The notes under the pieces: model-generated
What the model was told of the DNA's origin: nothing
The model's input: the letters and a program-made list of their open reading frames with translations, nothing else
Databases searched by the model: none
Assembly (NCBI RefSeq): GCF_003201655.1
Contig: NZ_QJJU01000004.1
Coordinates: forward strand, 1-64,000
DNA: 64,000 bases
Direction of reading: 5' to 3'
DNA from: Mycolicibacterium moriokaense
Lineage (GTDB): Bacteria; Actinomycetota; Actinomycetes; Mycobacteriales; Mycobacteriaceae
Shown: positions 27,768-36,436 of the stretch, piece by piece
How positions within the stretch are numbered: the stretch's first letter is position 1
Layout of the letters: every line of letters begins with the position of its first letter
Made by a program: the position numbers and the translations under genes

Positions 27768-28280
27768 ATGAACACCCGACATGCGGTAATCGACAGCACG
27801 CTCAACGAGCTCACCCTCGTCGCCGACGACGACGCGCTAACCGGCGTGTACTTCCGCCATCACTGGCACCGACCCCCCGAGGACAGCTTCGGGCCGCGCG
27901 TCGACGCGGATTCCGACACCGTCCTCGCCGAGGCGCGAAATCAGCTGACCGACTACCTGGCAGGCGACCGGCACGACTTCGGCCTGCCGGTCACGCCTCA
28001 CGGCAACGCGGCCCAGCATCGCGTGTGGCATTTGCTCACGACGATCCCGTTCGGCGAAACAGTGACGTATGGGGAACTGGCCGCGGCCTTGGCCGACGGC
28101 ACGACCGCCCAGGAAGTCGGGCAGGCCGTCGGCCGTAACCCGCTGAGCATCGTGGTCCCGTGCCACCGCGTGGTCGGTCACAATGGTCAGCTGACCGGAT
28201 ACGCAGGCGGGCTGAAACGCAAGCAATTCCTGCTGGAACTTGAAGAGCCCAGCGAGGTCAAGGCGGCGAGACTGTTCTGA
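27768..28280 (+). CDS. ogt: Methylated-DNA--protein-cysteine methyltransferase
   Basis: This protein removes alkyl groups from O6-alkylguanine in DNA by irreversible transfer to its own cysteine. The 170-residue protein has the active-site motif VVPCHRVVG, the helix-turn-helix GETVTYGELAAAL and the TGYAGGLKRKQFLLELE end. I chose the ATG at 27768; the in-frame sequence upstream belongs to the shadow of the divergent gene. It shares one base with the next start (TGATG), heading an alkylation-repair-like trio. Confidence 0.95.
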   Translation: MNTRHAVIDSTLNELTLVADDDALTGVYFRHHWHRPPEDSFGPRVDADSDTVLAEARNQLTDYLAGDRHDFGLPVTPHGNAAQHRVWHLLTTIPFGETVTYGELAAALADGTTAQEVGQAVGRNPLSIVVPCHRVVGHNGQLTGYAGGLKRKQFLLELEEPSEVKAARLF

Positions 28281-28996
28281 TGGCAGCGACGACATGGCAG
28301 AAGCGCGTCGACTCGGGCGACTGGGATGCAATCACCGCCGAGGTCAACGACTTTGGCGGGGCAGTGCTACCACGCCTGGTCACCAAGGGCGAGGCCGAGG
28401 CGATCCGAGGGCTATATTCCGACGACCACCTGTTCCGCTCGACGATCGACATGCGCAGGTATCGGTTCGGCGAAGGCGAGTACCGGTACTTCCAGCAGCC
28501 GTATCCCGAGCCGATCGAGGCGCTGAAAGAGGCGCTGTACCCACGGCTGTTGCCGATCGCCAGGGACTGGTGGGCGAGGCTGGGCCGTACGCCTCCGTGG
28601 CCCGACCACCTCGAGGATTGGCTCGACATGTGCCACGAGGCAGGTCAGAAGAAGTCGACCGCGATCGTGCTCAAGTACGGCAAGGGCGACTGGAACGCGT
28701 TGCACCGGGACCTGTACGGCGACTTGGTGTTTCCGCTCCAGGTCGTGATCAACCTCAGCGAACCAGGCGTCGATCACACCGGCGGCGAGTTCTTGCTCGT
28801 CGAGCAGCGCCCGCGCGCACAATCGCGCGGCACCGCGACCCTGTTGCCGTTCGGCCATGGCTTTGTCTTCACGACGCGCGAGCGGCCGGTGCAATCAAGT
28901 AGGGGCTGGTCGGCGTGCCCGGTCAGGCACGGCGTGTCCGCCGTTCGCTCCGGCGATCGATACACCCTCGGGCTCGTATTCCACGACGCAGCATGA
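28280..28996 (+). CDS. 2-oxoglutarate/Fe(II)-dependent oxygenase
   Basis: This 238-residue double-stranded beta-helix protein has HRDLYGDLVFPLQVVINLSE, giving the HxD iron ligands, and VRHGVSAVRSGDRYTLGLVFHD, giving the distal His and the Arg for 2-oxoglutarate. Proteins of this group (COG3826-like) are often next to ogt or ada genes. A DNA or protein alkylation-repair role is suggested by context, although it is not a canonical AlkB. It overlaps ogt by 1 nt and the Ada-like gene by 4 nt. Confidence 0.85.
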   Translation: MAATTWQKRVDSGDWDAITAEVNDFGGAVLPRLVTKGEAEAIRGLYSDDHLFRSTIDMRRYRFGEGEYRYFQQPYPEPIEALKEALYPRLLPIARDWWARLGRTPPWPDHLEDWLDMCHEAGQKKSTAIVLKYGKGDWNALHRDLYGDLVFPLQVVINLSEPGVDHTGGEFLLVEQRPRAQSRGTATLLPFGHGFVFTTRERPVQSSRGWSACPVRHGVSAVRSGDRYTLGLVFHDAA

Positions 28997-29202
28997 GGAT
29001 TCGCGGCACGATCGGCGGCCACCGCAAGACACGAATCTACGGTCGGCTCGACTGTCCGTCGGCACTGCGCGCAATCGCCAATGGCGGCTATGTCACTCAT
29101 CGCGTGTTCTTCGCCGACGAAGCGGCGGCGATCGCCGCCGGCTACCGGCCCTGCGCCAGATGCATGCCCGACAAGTATCGCGAGTGGAAAGCGCGCGGTT
29201 AG
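28993..29202 (+). CDS. Ada-type zinc-binding mini-protein
   Basis: This 69-residue protein resembles the N-terminal metal-binding domain of Ada, alone: IYGRLDCPSALRA, THRVFFADEAAAIAAGYRPCARCMPDKY. Ada uses four cysteines (one accepts methyl from phosphotriesters). Here only three are present (DC..., PCARC), and the position of the second Ada cysteine is not Cys, so His in THRV may be the fourth ligand. It starts ATGA on the stop of the oxygenase gene and ends overlapping the convergent methyltransferase stop by 4 nt. Function is unknown; DNA-damage context suggests a role in alkylation response. Confidence 0.78.
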   Translation: MRIRGTIGGHRKTRIYGRLDCPSALRAIANGGYVTHRVFFADEAAAIAAGYRPCARCMPDKYREWKARG

Positions 29203-29822
29203 CGTCGACGCAGAACGATCACGTTGTCGACCCACGTGGCCGCCTCGCCGTCGCGTCCCGTCCCCTGCCGCTCAACGGATTCCATACGGACCCGTTCCCA
29301 CTCGCCCGCATCGAGATTCAGCGAAACGATGACTTCCTCGGCGCTCGGGAACTCGTGGTGACGGTCCGACTTCGCCATCCGTGGTGGAGGACTGGCGTGG
29401 TCGACGATCAGCAACGTGCCACCCGGGCGGACCGCGCTTGCGGCGCGCTTGAGAACCTGTGGCCGGTCGAACGGGATCATGGAATGCAGGAACTGCGCCG
29501 AAATCAGATCGAACGTGCCGACAGGAAAGCTGTCCGAAAGGTCGTGCTGCGCGAACTCGATACGATCGCCCAATCCGCGAGCCTCGGCTTCCGCGGCCGC
29601 GCGTTGCAGGGCGGTGTCCGAGATATCGGTCGCGACGACGGTCCAGCCGCGCTCGGCAAGCCAGCACGCATCGCCGCCTTCCCCACACCCGAGGTCGAGC
29701 GCGCGCCCCGTTGGCAACGCCTCCGCGACCTCGACCAGGCGCATGTTCGCACGCCCGCTCCAGACCCGGTCACGCTCGCCGTAGTGCTGCTCCCAGTGCT
29801 CCTTGGCATCAGTGGTGTTCAT
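29199..29822 (-). CDS. Class I SAM-dependent methyltransferase
   Basis: This 207-residue Rossmann-fold methyltransferase has motif I ALDLGCGEGGDACWLAERGW, the acidic VVATDIS loop, FDLISAQFLHSM and a PGGTLLIVDHA strand. Substrate cannot be told from sequence. I chose the ATG at 29822; in-frame sequence further upstream is antisense to the XRE gene. It is divergent from the XRE-cupin regulator with a 46-nt gap that contains inverted repeats, so it is a likely target of that regulator. Confidence 0.85.
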   Translation of the reverse strand: MNTTDAKEHWEQHYGERDRVWSGRANMRLVEVAEALPTGRALDLGCGEGGDACWLAERGWTVVATDISDTALQRAAAEAEARGLGDRIEFAQHDLSDSFPVGTFDLISAQFLHSMIPFDRPQVLKRAASAVRPGGTLLIVDHASPPPRMAKSDRHHEFPSAEEVIVSLNLDAGEWERVRMESVERQGTGRDGEAATWVDNVIVLRRR

Positions 29823-29860
29823 GCCACGAGCTTGCAGGCATCGACCGAAACTGCCAAGCT

Positions 29861-29881
29861 CTTTTGCCATGGAGGCAAAAG
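29861..29881. promoter_or_regulatory. Palindrome on the XRE-cupin start codon
   Basis: CTTTTGCC-N5-GGCAAAAG is a perfect 8-bp-arm palindrome (29861-29868 / 29874-29881) whose spacer holds the ATG at 29869. A second, shorter pair (GAGCTT 29828-29833 / AAGCTC 29856-29861) lies in the same gap. It is a probable operator for the divergent regulator/methyltransferase pair. Confidence 0.5.
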
Positions 29882-30444
29882 CTGAGGACGGCGTCGATGT
29901 CCGGGTCCGCAGGCGGCTGCGCGAACTGCGCATGCAGCAGGGGCTGACGCTGGAGGATGTCGCCAGCCGGTCGAGCATCGACATCTCGACGTTGAGCAGG
30001 CTGGAATCGGGCAAGCGCCGACTTGCGCTCGATCACCTTCCCCGACTCGCCGCCGCGCTTTCGGTCAGCACCGACGACCTCCTGCGCACGCCGGACGCAG
30101 AGGACCCCCGCGTCCAAGGCGGTCCGCATACGCATCACGACATCACCTACTGGCCTCTGACCCGCCACGGCCCTGCGGGCGGGCTGCACGCGTACAAGAT
30201 CCGGATCAACGCCCGCAGGCGCACGCCACCGGCCGAACTGCCAGTGCACGAGGGTCAGGACTGGATGTATGTGCTGTCCGGTCAGCTACGGCTGATTCTG
30301 GGCGACATGGACTTCACCATCAAATCCGGTGAGGCCGTGGAGTTTTCGACCTGGACTCCGCATTGGTTCGGGGTGGTCGACGGCCCCGTCGAGGCGATCA
30401 CTCTGTTCGGCCTGCACGGTGAACGGCTTCACCTGCACGACTGA
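29869..30444 (+). CDS. XRE-family regulator with C-terminal cupin domain
   Basis: This 191-residue protein has an N-terminal XRE helix-turn-helix (about 14-68; LTLEDVASRSSIDISTLSRLESGKRR) and a C-terminal cupin barrel (about 110-190; PVHEGQDWMYVLSGQLRLILGD... FSTWTPHWFG). The layout is typical of regulators that sense a small ligand. A palindrome covers its start codon, which suggests autorepression. The divergent methyltransferase is the obvious candidate target. ATG at 29869 was chosen by domain boundary. Confidence 0.87.
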   Translation: MEAKAEDGVDVRVRRRLRELRMQQGLTLEDVASRSSIDISTLSRLESGKRRLALDHLPRLAAALSVSTDDLLRTPDAEDPRVQGGPHTHHDITYWPLTRHGPAGGLHAYKIRINARRRTPPAELPVHEGQDWMYVLSGQLRLILGDMDFTIKSGEAVEFSTWTPHWFGVVDGPVEAITLFGLHGERLHLHD

Positions 30445-30445
30445 C

Positions 30446-31543
30446 CTATAGGTACGCCGTCTGGTTCACCAGCCGCACCGACGCCACGCCGTCGGGATAG
30501 AACTCGGCAATCGAAAGCGAGGCAAGGTCGAGGTGCAACCGGTAGAGGATGCCCTGGCCTGCGTCCAACGCCACCCGAAGCAGCGTCTTGATCGGCGTCA
30601 CATGCGAAACCACCAGCACCGTGTCTCCGCCGTGCTCGGCGATGATCCGGCGCTGCGCCCGACCGACCCGGTTGGCCACGCTGTCGAAGCTCTCCCCGTC
30701 CGGGGGCTCGACGCTGGTGTCGCGCAGCCACCGCCGGTGCAGTTCCGGATCGCGTTCGGCGGCTTCGCCGAACGTCAGCCCCTCCCACGCACCGAAGTCG
30801 GTCTCGATCAGGTCCTCCTCGACGCTGACGTCGAGTCCAAGCGCCTTCGCGGCCGCCGTAGCCGTGTCATATGCGCGCTGTAAAGGCGAGGTGATGACGG
30901 CCGCGATGCCGCCCTTCTGCGCGAGATACTGTGCGGCGGCCTCGGCTTGGCGCCTGCCCAGATCGGTCAGCGCGGGGTTGCCGCGGCCCGAATACCGCCG
31001 CTGCACAGACAGCTCGGTCTGCCCGTGGCGCAACAACATGAACCGGGTTGGGGCGCCACGGGCACCGGTCCAGCCCGCCGGTGACCCGGCTGGTGATGGC
31101 GTCGTCGATTCCTTCGGTGTCTCTGCCGGGGTTTCGATTTCGGCGGCGGCGTCCATCGCCTCATTGGCCAGCCGGTCGGCGTGGATGTTCTTGGCGCGCG
31201 GAATCCAGGCGTAGGTGATGTGGTCGAATCGCGTGGACAGCGCGGTGGCTTGTTGATGCAGTGGGGCGATATCGGGATGTTTGACCTTCCAGCGGCCCGA
31301 CATCTGTTCCACCACAAGCTTGGAGTCCATGAAAACGTCGACGTCGGTTGCGCCGAGCTTCGCGGCCTCTTCCAGTCCCGCGATCAGTCCGCGATATTCG
31401 GCGACGTTGTTGGTGGCCCGCCCGATCGACAGCTTGCCCTCCGCGAGCACAGTTCCGTGATCGTCGGACCAGACCACCGCCCCATACCCGGCGGGTCCGG
31501 GGTTGCCGCGCGACCCGCCGTCGGCCTCGACTATCACCTTCAC
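30446..31543 (-). CDS. Bifunctional RNase H / histidine phosphatase (Rv2228c type)
   Basis: This is a 365-residue fusion. An RNase HI domain (about 1-140; IVEADGGSRGNPGPAG with the first catalytic Asp, NNVAEYRGL with Glu, MDSKLVVEQM with Asp) is joined to a histidine phosphatase domain (about 165-365; FMLLRHGQTE, SHVTPIK) like alpha-ribazole/acid phosphatases. The mycobacterial homologue has both RNase H and CobC-type phosphatase activity. It starts with GTG at 31543, overlapping the zinc-ribbon stop, and ends a cobC-NIF3-zinc ribbon-RNase H run. Its phosphatase domain fits the nearby cobalamin genes. Confidence 0.93.
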   Translation of the reverse strand: MKVIVEADGGSRGNPGPAGYGAVVWSDDHGTVLAEGKLSIGRATNNVAEYRGLIAGLEEAAKLGATDVDVFMDSKLVVEQMSGRWKVKHPDIAPLHQQATALSTRFDHITYAWIPRAKNIHADRLANEAMDAAAEIETPAETPKESTTPSPAGSPAGWTGARGAPTRFMLLRHGQTELSVQRRYSGRGNPALTDLGRRQAEAAAQYLAQKGGIAAVITSPLQRAYDTATAAAKALGLDVSVEEDLIETDFGAWEGLTFGEAAERDPELHRRWLRDTSVEPPDGESFDSVANRVGRAQRRIIAEHGGDTVLVVSHVTPIKTLLRVALDAGQGILYRLHLDLASLSIAEFYPDGVASVRLVNQTAYL

Positions 31544-32277
31544 GAGCCGGCGCCCTTGACCCGCAACAAGATTGCCCCACACTCCGGGCACCGCAACACC
31601 TCGTCCTCGGCCGCCGAGGAGATGCGTGCCAGCTCGCCACGGTCGATCTCGATCCGGCACGCGCCGCAGCGACGCCCCTGCAGCAGTCCTGCGCCAGGCC
31701 CGCCGTGCGACCGCTGACGTTCGTACAGCGCGACGAAATCGGGGTCCAGTTCGGCGACGAGTTTGTCGCGCCGCGAGATGGATTGGTGTCGCCGCTGATC
31801 GATCTCGGTGCGCACCTCGTCGCGCAACCGCTGCGCTTCGGTGAGCTTGTTCTGCAGCTCGTCGATCGCCGCCAGCTCACTGGCCTGCTGACTCTGCAGC
31901 TCCTCTCGGCGCTCCATCACCTCCAGCAGCGAGTCCTCCAGGCTGGACTGCCGCCGCTCCAAAGTCCCCAGCTCGTGCTGCAACTCGGTGAGTTGTTTGG
32001 CGTCGACCGTCCCCGCCGCCAGCAGCGACCGGTCACGCTCCTCGCGCTGCCGGACCGCGTCGATCTCCGACTCGAACTTCGCCACCTGCTCGTCAAGATC
32101 CTCGAGGGCGATCTGCACGACGGCGAGTCGGTCATTCGCCTCGCTGTGCGCAGACTTGGCCCCCTCGACCTGCTGCTGCTCGGGCAGGTGCTTGGCCCGG
32201 TGATCGTTACGGCTCAGCTCGGCGTCGAGCTCGGCGAGCTCGAGCAACGACCGTTGTTGAACTACTTCAGCTTTCAT
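31540..32277 (-). CDS. Coiled-coil zinc-ribbon protein (C4-type, Rv2229c type)
   Basis: This 245-residue protein is a long antiparallel coiled coil (about 1-190, rich in Glu/Gln/Arg heptads) followed by a C-terminal zinc ribbon with four cysteines ([10 protein letters not shown] ... [12 protein letters not shown]). It is the CT398/HP0958-like family (zf-RING_7), which binds nucleic acid or protein partners in other bacteria. The role in mycobacteria is unknown. It overlaps both neighbours by 4 nt, so it is co-translated with NIF3 and RNase H. Confidence 0.9.
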   Translation of the reverse strand: MKAEVVQQRSLLELAELDAELSRNDHRAKHLPEQQQVEGAKSAHSEANDRLAVVQIALEDLDEQVAKFESEIDAVRQREERDRSLLAAGTVDAKQLTELQHELGTLERRQSSLEDSLLEVMERREELQSQQASELAAIDELQNKLTEAQRLRDEVRTEIDQRRHQSISRRDKLVAELDPDFVALYERQRSHGGPGAGLLQGRRCGACRIEIDRGELARISSAAEDEVLRCPECGAILLRVKGAGS

Positions 32278-33401
32278 GTCTCGTTTCTCTCGACATTCCA
32301 CGGATCGGTGCGTACCGCAGACACTCGCACCGGCAGCAAGTCGCCGAAATGGCTCCGCAACAGATCGGCCGCCTGGGTGCACCACGGAAATTCACTCGCC
32401 CAGTGAGCGACATCCACCAACGCCACATCGGATGCGCGCATGTGCTCGTCGGCGGGATGGTGCCGCAGATCGGCGGTGACGTAGGCCTGCACGCCCGCGC
32501 CTGCGACCGTGTCGAGCAGTGAGTCGCCCGCTCCCCCGCATACCGCGACCCGCGACACCGTCGCCTCCGAATCACCCGACGCCCGCACCCCCCACGAGGT
32601 GCCGGGAAGCGCGTCGTGGACCCGGGACACGAACGCGGACAACGGCTCCGGTTTCGGCAGCGCACCGACTCGACCCAACCCCACGTCGCCAGGCACCGCG
32701 GCCAACGCGAAGACGTCGAAGGCGGGTTCCTCGTAGGGATGAGCGACCCGCATCGCGGCAAGCACATGCGCGCGCAGCCGCGTCGGCGCGATCATTTCCA
32801 CCCTGTCCTCGGGTACCCGCTCGACGGTGCCGACGCTGCCGATCGTCGGCGATGCGCCGTCCTGCGGCAGAAACTGTCCGGTGCCGGACACGCTCCAGCT
32901 GCAGTGCGAATAGTCGCCGATGTGGCCCGCTCCCGCGGCGAACATCGCATCCCGCACCGCATCGGCGTTTTCGGCAGGGACGAAGACCACCCACTTGTCC
33001 AGGCCGGCCCCCACCGAGATCGGCGCAAGCACCTCATCGACGGTCAGCCCCAACGCGTCGGCGAGTGCGTCGGACACCCCCGGTGAGGCCGCGTCGGCGT
33101 TGGTGTGGGCGGTGAACAACGCCCGGCCCGTTCGGATCAGCTGGTGCACAAGGGCACCCTTGGCGGTGCTGGCTGCGACGGTGTCGACGCCTCGCAGCAG
33201 CAGCGGATGATGTGCCAGCAGCAGCCCGCCATCGGGTACCTCGGCGACGACGGCGGCGGTGGCGTCGACGGCGACCGTCACGGTCTCGACGGTTTCGGCC
33301 GGGTCGCCGCAGACAAGGCCCACCGAATCCCAGTCCTGGGCAAGCCGTGGCGGATAGGCCGCGTCGAGCACGTCCATGATGTCGGCCAACTGCACGCTCA
33401 T
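32274..33401 (-). CDS. NIF3 / GTP cyclohydrolase I type 2-like protein
   Basis: This 375-residue NIF3-family protein (DUF34) has the metal-binding N-terminal motif [12 protein letters not shown], an inserted PII-like central domain (about 135-240; [25 protein letters not shown]) and a C-terminal NIF3 half with [15 protein letters not shown]. The family is conserved and binds two metals; its biochemical role is still debated. ATG at 33401 overlaps the cobC stop. Confidence 0.92.
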   Translation of the reverse strand: MSVQLADIMDVLDAAYPPRLAQDWDSVGLVCGDPAETVETVTVAVDATAAVVAEVPDGGLLLAHHPLLLRGVDTVAASTAKGALVHQLIRTGRALFTAHTNADAASPGVSDALADALGLTVDEVLAPISVGAGLDKWVVFVPAENADAVRDAMFAAGAGHIGDYSHCSWSVSGTGQFLPQDGASPTIGSVGTVERVPEDRVEMIAPTRLRAHVLAAMRVAHPYEEPAFDVFALAAVPGDVGLGRVGALPKPEPLSAFVSRVHDALPGTSWGVRASGDSEATVSRVAVCGGAGDSLLDTVAGAGVQAYVTADLRHHPADEHMRASDVALVDVAHWASEFPWCTQAADLLRSHFGDLLPVRVSAVRTDPWNVERNET

Positions 33402-34420
33402 GGAAGCGCCTCGGCGATCGCGTCGACCAGCACCGGCCAGTCCGTGCGTACCGCGGCGCGCAGGCATTCACCGTCGAGCCCGACGAACGTGTCGCAGCGC
33501 CGCACGGCGATGCCCTTGCCGTCCAAGTACTTTCGCATCAACTGGGCGTCCGGCACGGTGAACAGGACGAAGGGGGCGCAGCCGTCGACGACATCCAGGC
33601 CGATGTTAGTCAACGCGGCCACCATCTCGGCGCGCAGCATCGCCAGCCGTCGCGCGCCGAGCTCGGCCTCAGCGACCGCGTGCGGTGAGCTACACGCGGC
33701 GATCGCTTCCAGCTGCAACGTGCCAAGCGGCCAGTGGGGGCGGCGCGCGGTCATCCGGTCCAAGACATCCCGGGGCCCAAGCGCGTAGCCAACGCGGAGG
33801 CCGGCCAGCGACCAGGTCTTGGTCAGGCTGCGCAGCACGACCACGTCCGGAAGCGACTCGCCCGCCAGAGAGGCCGGCTCACCGGGAATCGCGTCGGCGA
33901 ACGCCTCGTCTACCACCACGATGCGGCCCGGCCTTCGCAACGCCAGGACCTCCTCGCGACGGTGCAACACCGACGTCGGGTTGGTCGGGTTGCCCACCAC
34001 GACGAGGTCGGCCCCATCGGGCACCGGGGCACCTGCGAGGCCGAACGGCGGCGCCAGCACGACATGCTCGAACGGGACGCCTGCAGCGGCCAGCGCCGCT
34101 TCGGGTTCGGTGAACGACGGCGCGATCAGCGCGGCCAGCCGGGGTCGCAGGTTCGCCAGCAGGGCGAAGCCTTCGGCGGCCCCCGCGAGCAGCGCCACCT
34201 CGTCGACTCTTCGTCCGTGCCTGGCGGCGACGGCGTGCATGGCGCGGTCTTCGTCGGCGGCACTCGGATACCGGCCGAGCTCGGCCATCCGGGCGGTCAG
34301 CCCGTCAACCAGCCACGACGGTGGCTCGGCGGCGCGGACATTAACGGCGAAGTCCAGCATGCCGGGCACCGCGGCCTGGTCACCGTGGTAGCGCGCCTCG
34401 GCACGGGATTGACTCGCCAC
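33398..34420 (-). CDS. cobC: PLP-dependent aminotransferase-fold enzyme, CobC type (Rv2231c)
   Basis: This 340-residue fold-type I PLP enzyme related to L-threonine-O-3-phosphate decarboxylase/histidinol-phosphate aminotransferase has [18 protein letters not shown] and the PLP-lysine motif [18 protein letters not shown]. As CobC/CobD(Salmonella)-like protein it would make the aminopropanol arm of cobalamin, which fits cobD at 36390-37364. I chose the GTG at 34420; in-frame sequence beyond it runs into the divergent HAD gene. It leads a four-gene overlapping run. Confidence 0.85.
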   Translation of the reverse strand: MASQSRAEARYHGDQAAVPGMLDFAVNVRAAEPPSWLVDGLTARMAELGRYPSAADEDRAMHAVAARHGRRVDEVALLAGAAEGFALLANLRPRLAALIAPSFTEPEAALAAAGVPFEHVVLAPPFGLAGAPVPDGADLVVVGNPTNPTSVLHRREEVLALRRPGRIVVVDEAFADAIPGEPASLAGESLPDVVVLRSLTKTWSLAGLRVGYALGPRDVLDRMTARRPHWPLGTLQLEAIAACSSPHAVAEAELGARRLAMLRAEMVAALTNIGLDVVDGCAPFVLFTVPDAQLMRKYLDGKGIAVRRCDTFVGLDGECLRAAVRTDWPVLVDAIAEALP

Positions 34421-34453
34421 AGCACGACAGTAGACGTCAGGGAGAATGGCGGA

Positions 34454-35131
34454 GTGACCGAAACCCTGGGCCGAACTGTCACGGCACGCCCGCAGCTGGT
34501 GATCTTCGACCTCGATGGCACCCTGACCGACTCGGCGCAGGGCATAGTGTCCAGCTTCCGGCACGCACTCGGCGAGGTCGGCGCTGTGGTGCCCGACGGT
34601 GACCTGGCCGGCCGCATCGTCGGTCCCCCGATGCTCCACACGCTGCGCGAGATGGGGCTCGGCGAGGACGCCGACGCAGCGATGGCCGCCTACCGGGCGG
34701 ACTACACCGCCCGCGGCTGGGCGATGAACAGGCTCTTCGACGGCGTTGACGAACTGCTAACGGACCTGCGGACCGCCGGTGTGCGGTTGGCGGTGGCCAC
34801 CTCCAAGGCGGAGCCGACGGCGCGGCGGATCCTCGCGCACTTCGGACTCGATGAGCATTTCGAGGTCATCGCGGGCGCCAGCGTCGACGGCTCGAGGGCG
34901 AGCAAGTCGGACGTGGTGGCGCACGCTCTCGCACAACTGCACCCGCTGCCCGACCGCGTGCTGATGGTCGGCGATCGCTCGCATGACGTCGAGGGCGCGG
35001 CGGAGCATGGCATCGACACCGTCGTCGTCGGCTGGGGCTACGGGCGCGATGACTTCTCTGGCCCGCATGTTGTGAGCGCGCTGGCGCACGTCTCTTCCGT
35101 CGATGACCTTCGTGAGGTGCTCGGTGTCTGA
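34454..35131 (+). CDS. ptkA: HAD-superfamily phosphatase-like protein, PtkA-type
   Basis: This 225-residue HAD protein carries FDLDGTLTDS (nucleophile and acid Asp), VATSKAEPT and GDRSHDVEGA motifs. Position before ptpA matches M. tuberculosis PtkA, described as a protein tyrosine kinase acting on PtpA. The M. tuberculosis protein is longer at the N-terminus (291 residues, disordered extension), which is missing here because the GTG start leaves no room beyond cobC. Whether kinase activity is kept is unknown. Its 3' end overlaps ptpA by 8 nt. Confidence 0.85.
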   Translation: MTETLGRTVTARPQLVIFDLDGTLTDSAQGIVSSFRHALGEVGAVVPDGDLAGRIVGPPMLHTLREMGLGEDADAAMAAYRADYTARGWAMNRLFDGVDELLTDLRTAGVRLAVATSKAEPTARRILAHFGLDEHFEVIAGASVDGSRASKSDVVAHALAQLHPLPDRVLMVGDRSHDVEGAAEHGIDTVVVGWGYGRDDFSGPHVVSALAHVSSVDDLREVLGV

Positions 35132-35618
35132 CCCGCTGCACGTCACGTTCATCTGCTCGGGCAACATCTGCCGGTCGCCGATCGCGGAAAAGGTATTCGC
35201 CCACCAGATCAATGAACGCGGGTTGGCCGACGCGGTGCGAGTCACCAGCGCAGGAACCGGCGGTTGGCATGCAGGCGAACCCGCCGACCGTCGGGCGTCG
35301 ATCGTGCTGCGCGAGCACGGCTATCCCAGCGCGCACCGCGCCGCCCAGGTCGACAACGAACACCTCTCGGCCGATCTGGTCGTTGCCCTTGGCCGCAACC
35401 ACGCACGGATGCTGAGCGAAATGGGGGTTCCCGCGAACAAGCTCCAGATGTTGCGGTCGTTCGACCCGCGGTCGGCGGCGCACGCGCTCGACGTCGAGGA
35501 TCCCTACTACGGCACGCAGGACGACTTCGAAGATGTGCTTGCCGTCATCGAGGCGGCCCTGCCGGGGCTGCACGACTGGGTGGACGCACAGTTGGCCGGC
35601 CGGGGAATCGCGAGCTAA
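35124..35618 (+). CDS. ptpA: Low-molecular-weight protein tyrosine phosphatase PtpA
   Basis: This 164-residue LMW-PTP has the P-loop CSGNICRSP (C-x5-R catalytic motif) near the N-terminus and the general-acid DPYYG motif near residue 125. In pathogens PtpA is secreted and dephosphorylates host VPS33B; in other mycobacteria its target is unclear. The GTG start overlaps the HAD gene, and the SURF1 ATG begins on its stop codon (TAATG). Confidence 0.95.
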   Translation: MSDPLHVTFICSGNICRSPIAEKVFAHQINERGLADAVRVTSAGTGGWHAGEPADRRASIVLREHGYPSAHRAAQVDNEHLSADLVVALGRNHARMLSEMGVPANKLQMLRSFDPRSAAHALDVEDPYYGTQDDFEDVLAVIEAALPGLHDWVDAQLAGRGIAS

Positions 35619-36436
35619 TGCGGCGCTTGGCGTTTCTGTTGCGGCCGGCCTGGCTGGCTCTGTTCGTCGTGGTGATCGCGTTCGCCTACCTGTGCTTCAC
35701 CGTGCTTGCGCCGTGGCAGCTCGGTAAGAACACCAAGACGTCGCGGGAAAACGACCAGATCTCGAATTCGCTGACCGCCGACCCGGTGCAGCTGACAACC
35801 ATTCTGCCGCATCAGGATTCGTCTGCTCCGGACGCTCAGTGGCGACGTGTCACCGCGACCGGGCACTATCTGCCCAACGCGCAGGCGCTGGCCCGGCTCC
35901 GCGTCGTCGACGGTGACCCCGCGTTCGAGGTGCTTACGCCGTTCGCCGTCGACGGCGGCCCCGTCGTGTTGGTCGACCGCGGATACGTGCGTCCCGTCCA
36001 AGGCTCGGGGGTACCGACAATCGCCCCTGCGCCGCAGGAATCGGTGACGATCACCGCGCGACTGCGCGACTCCGAACCGGTCGTGCAGGGAAAGGACCCG
36101 TTCCGGCAGGACGGGGTCCAGCAGGTGTATTCGATCAGCACCACGCAGGTCTCGGCAGTGATGGGTATGCCCCTGGCAGGCTCGTACCTACAACTCGTCG
36201 ATGGCCAGCCAGGCGGGCTTGGCGTCATCGCGCTGCCTCACCTCGATGCAGGCCCATTCCTGTCGTACGGCATCCAGTGGATAGCGTTCGGCATCATCGC
36301 CCCGATTCTGGTGGGCTACTTCGTGTACGCCGAGATTGGGCAGCGCAGGCGGGAAAAGGCCGCCACGCCGGACGCGGCAGGCGGTCCGCTCACGACAGAG
36401 GAGAAGCTCGCCGACCGCTACGGCAGGCGGCGCTGA
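35618..36436 (+). CDS. SURF1 family cytochrome oxidase assembly protein
   Basis: This 272-residue protein has a transmembrane helix near each end (about 10-30 and 222-245) enclosing a periplasmic domain with the SURF1 pattern (APWQLGKN, WRRVTATGHYLP, VLVDRGYV). SURF1 helps insert heme A during assembly of aa3-type cytochrome c oxidase. It shares one base with the ptpA stop. The 3' end overlaps the convergent cobD by 47 nt. Confidence 0.92.
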   Translation: MRRLAFLLRPAWLALFVVVIAFAYLCFTVLAPWQLGKNTKTSRENDQISNSLTADPVQLTTILPHQDSSAPDAQWRRVTATGHYLPNAQALARLRVVDGDPAFEVLTPFAVDGGPVVLVDRGYVRPVQGSGVPTIAPAPQESVTITARLRDSEPVVQGKDPFRQDGVQQVYSISTTQVSAVMGMPLAGSYLQLVDGQPGGLGVIALPHLDAGPFLSYGIQWIAFGIIAPILVGYFVYAEIGQRRREKAATPDAAGGPLTTEEKLADRYGRRR

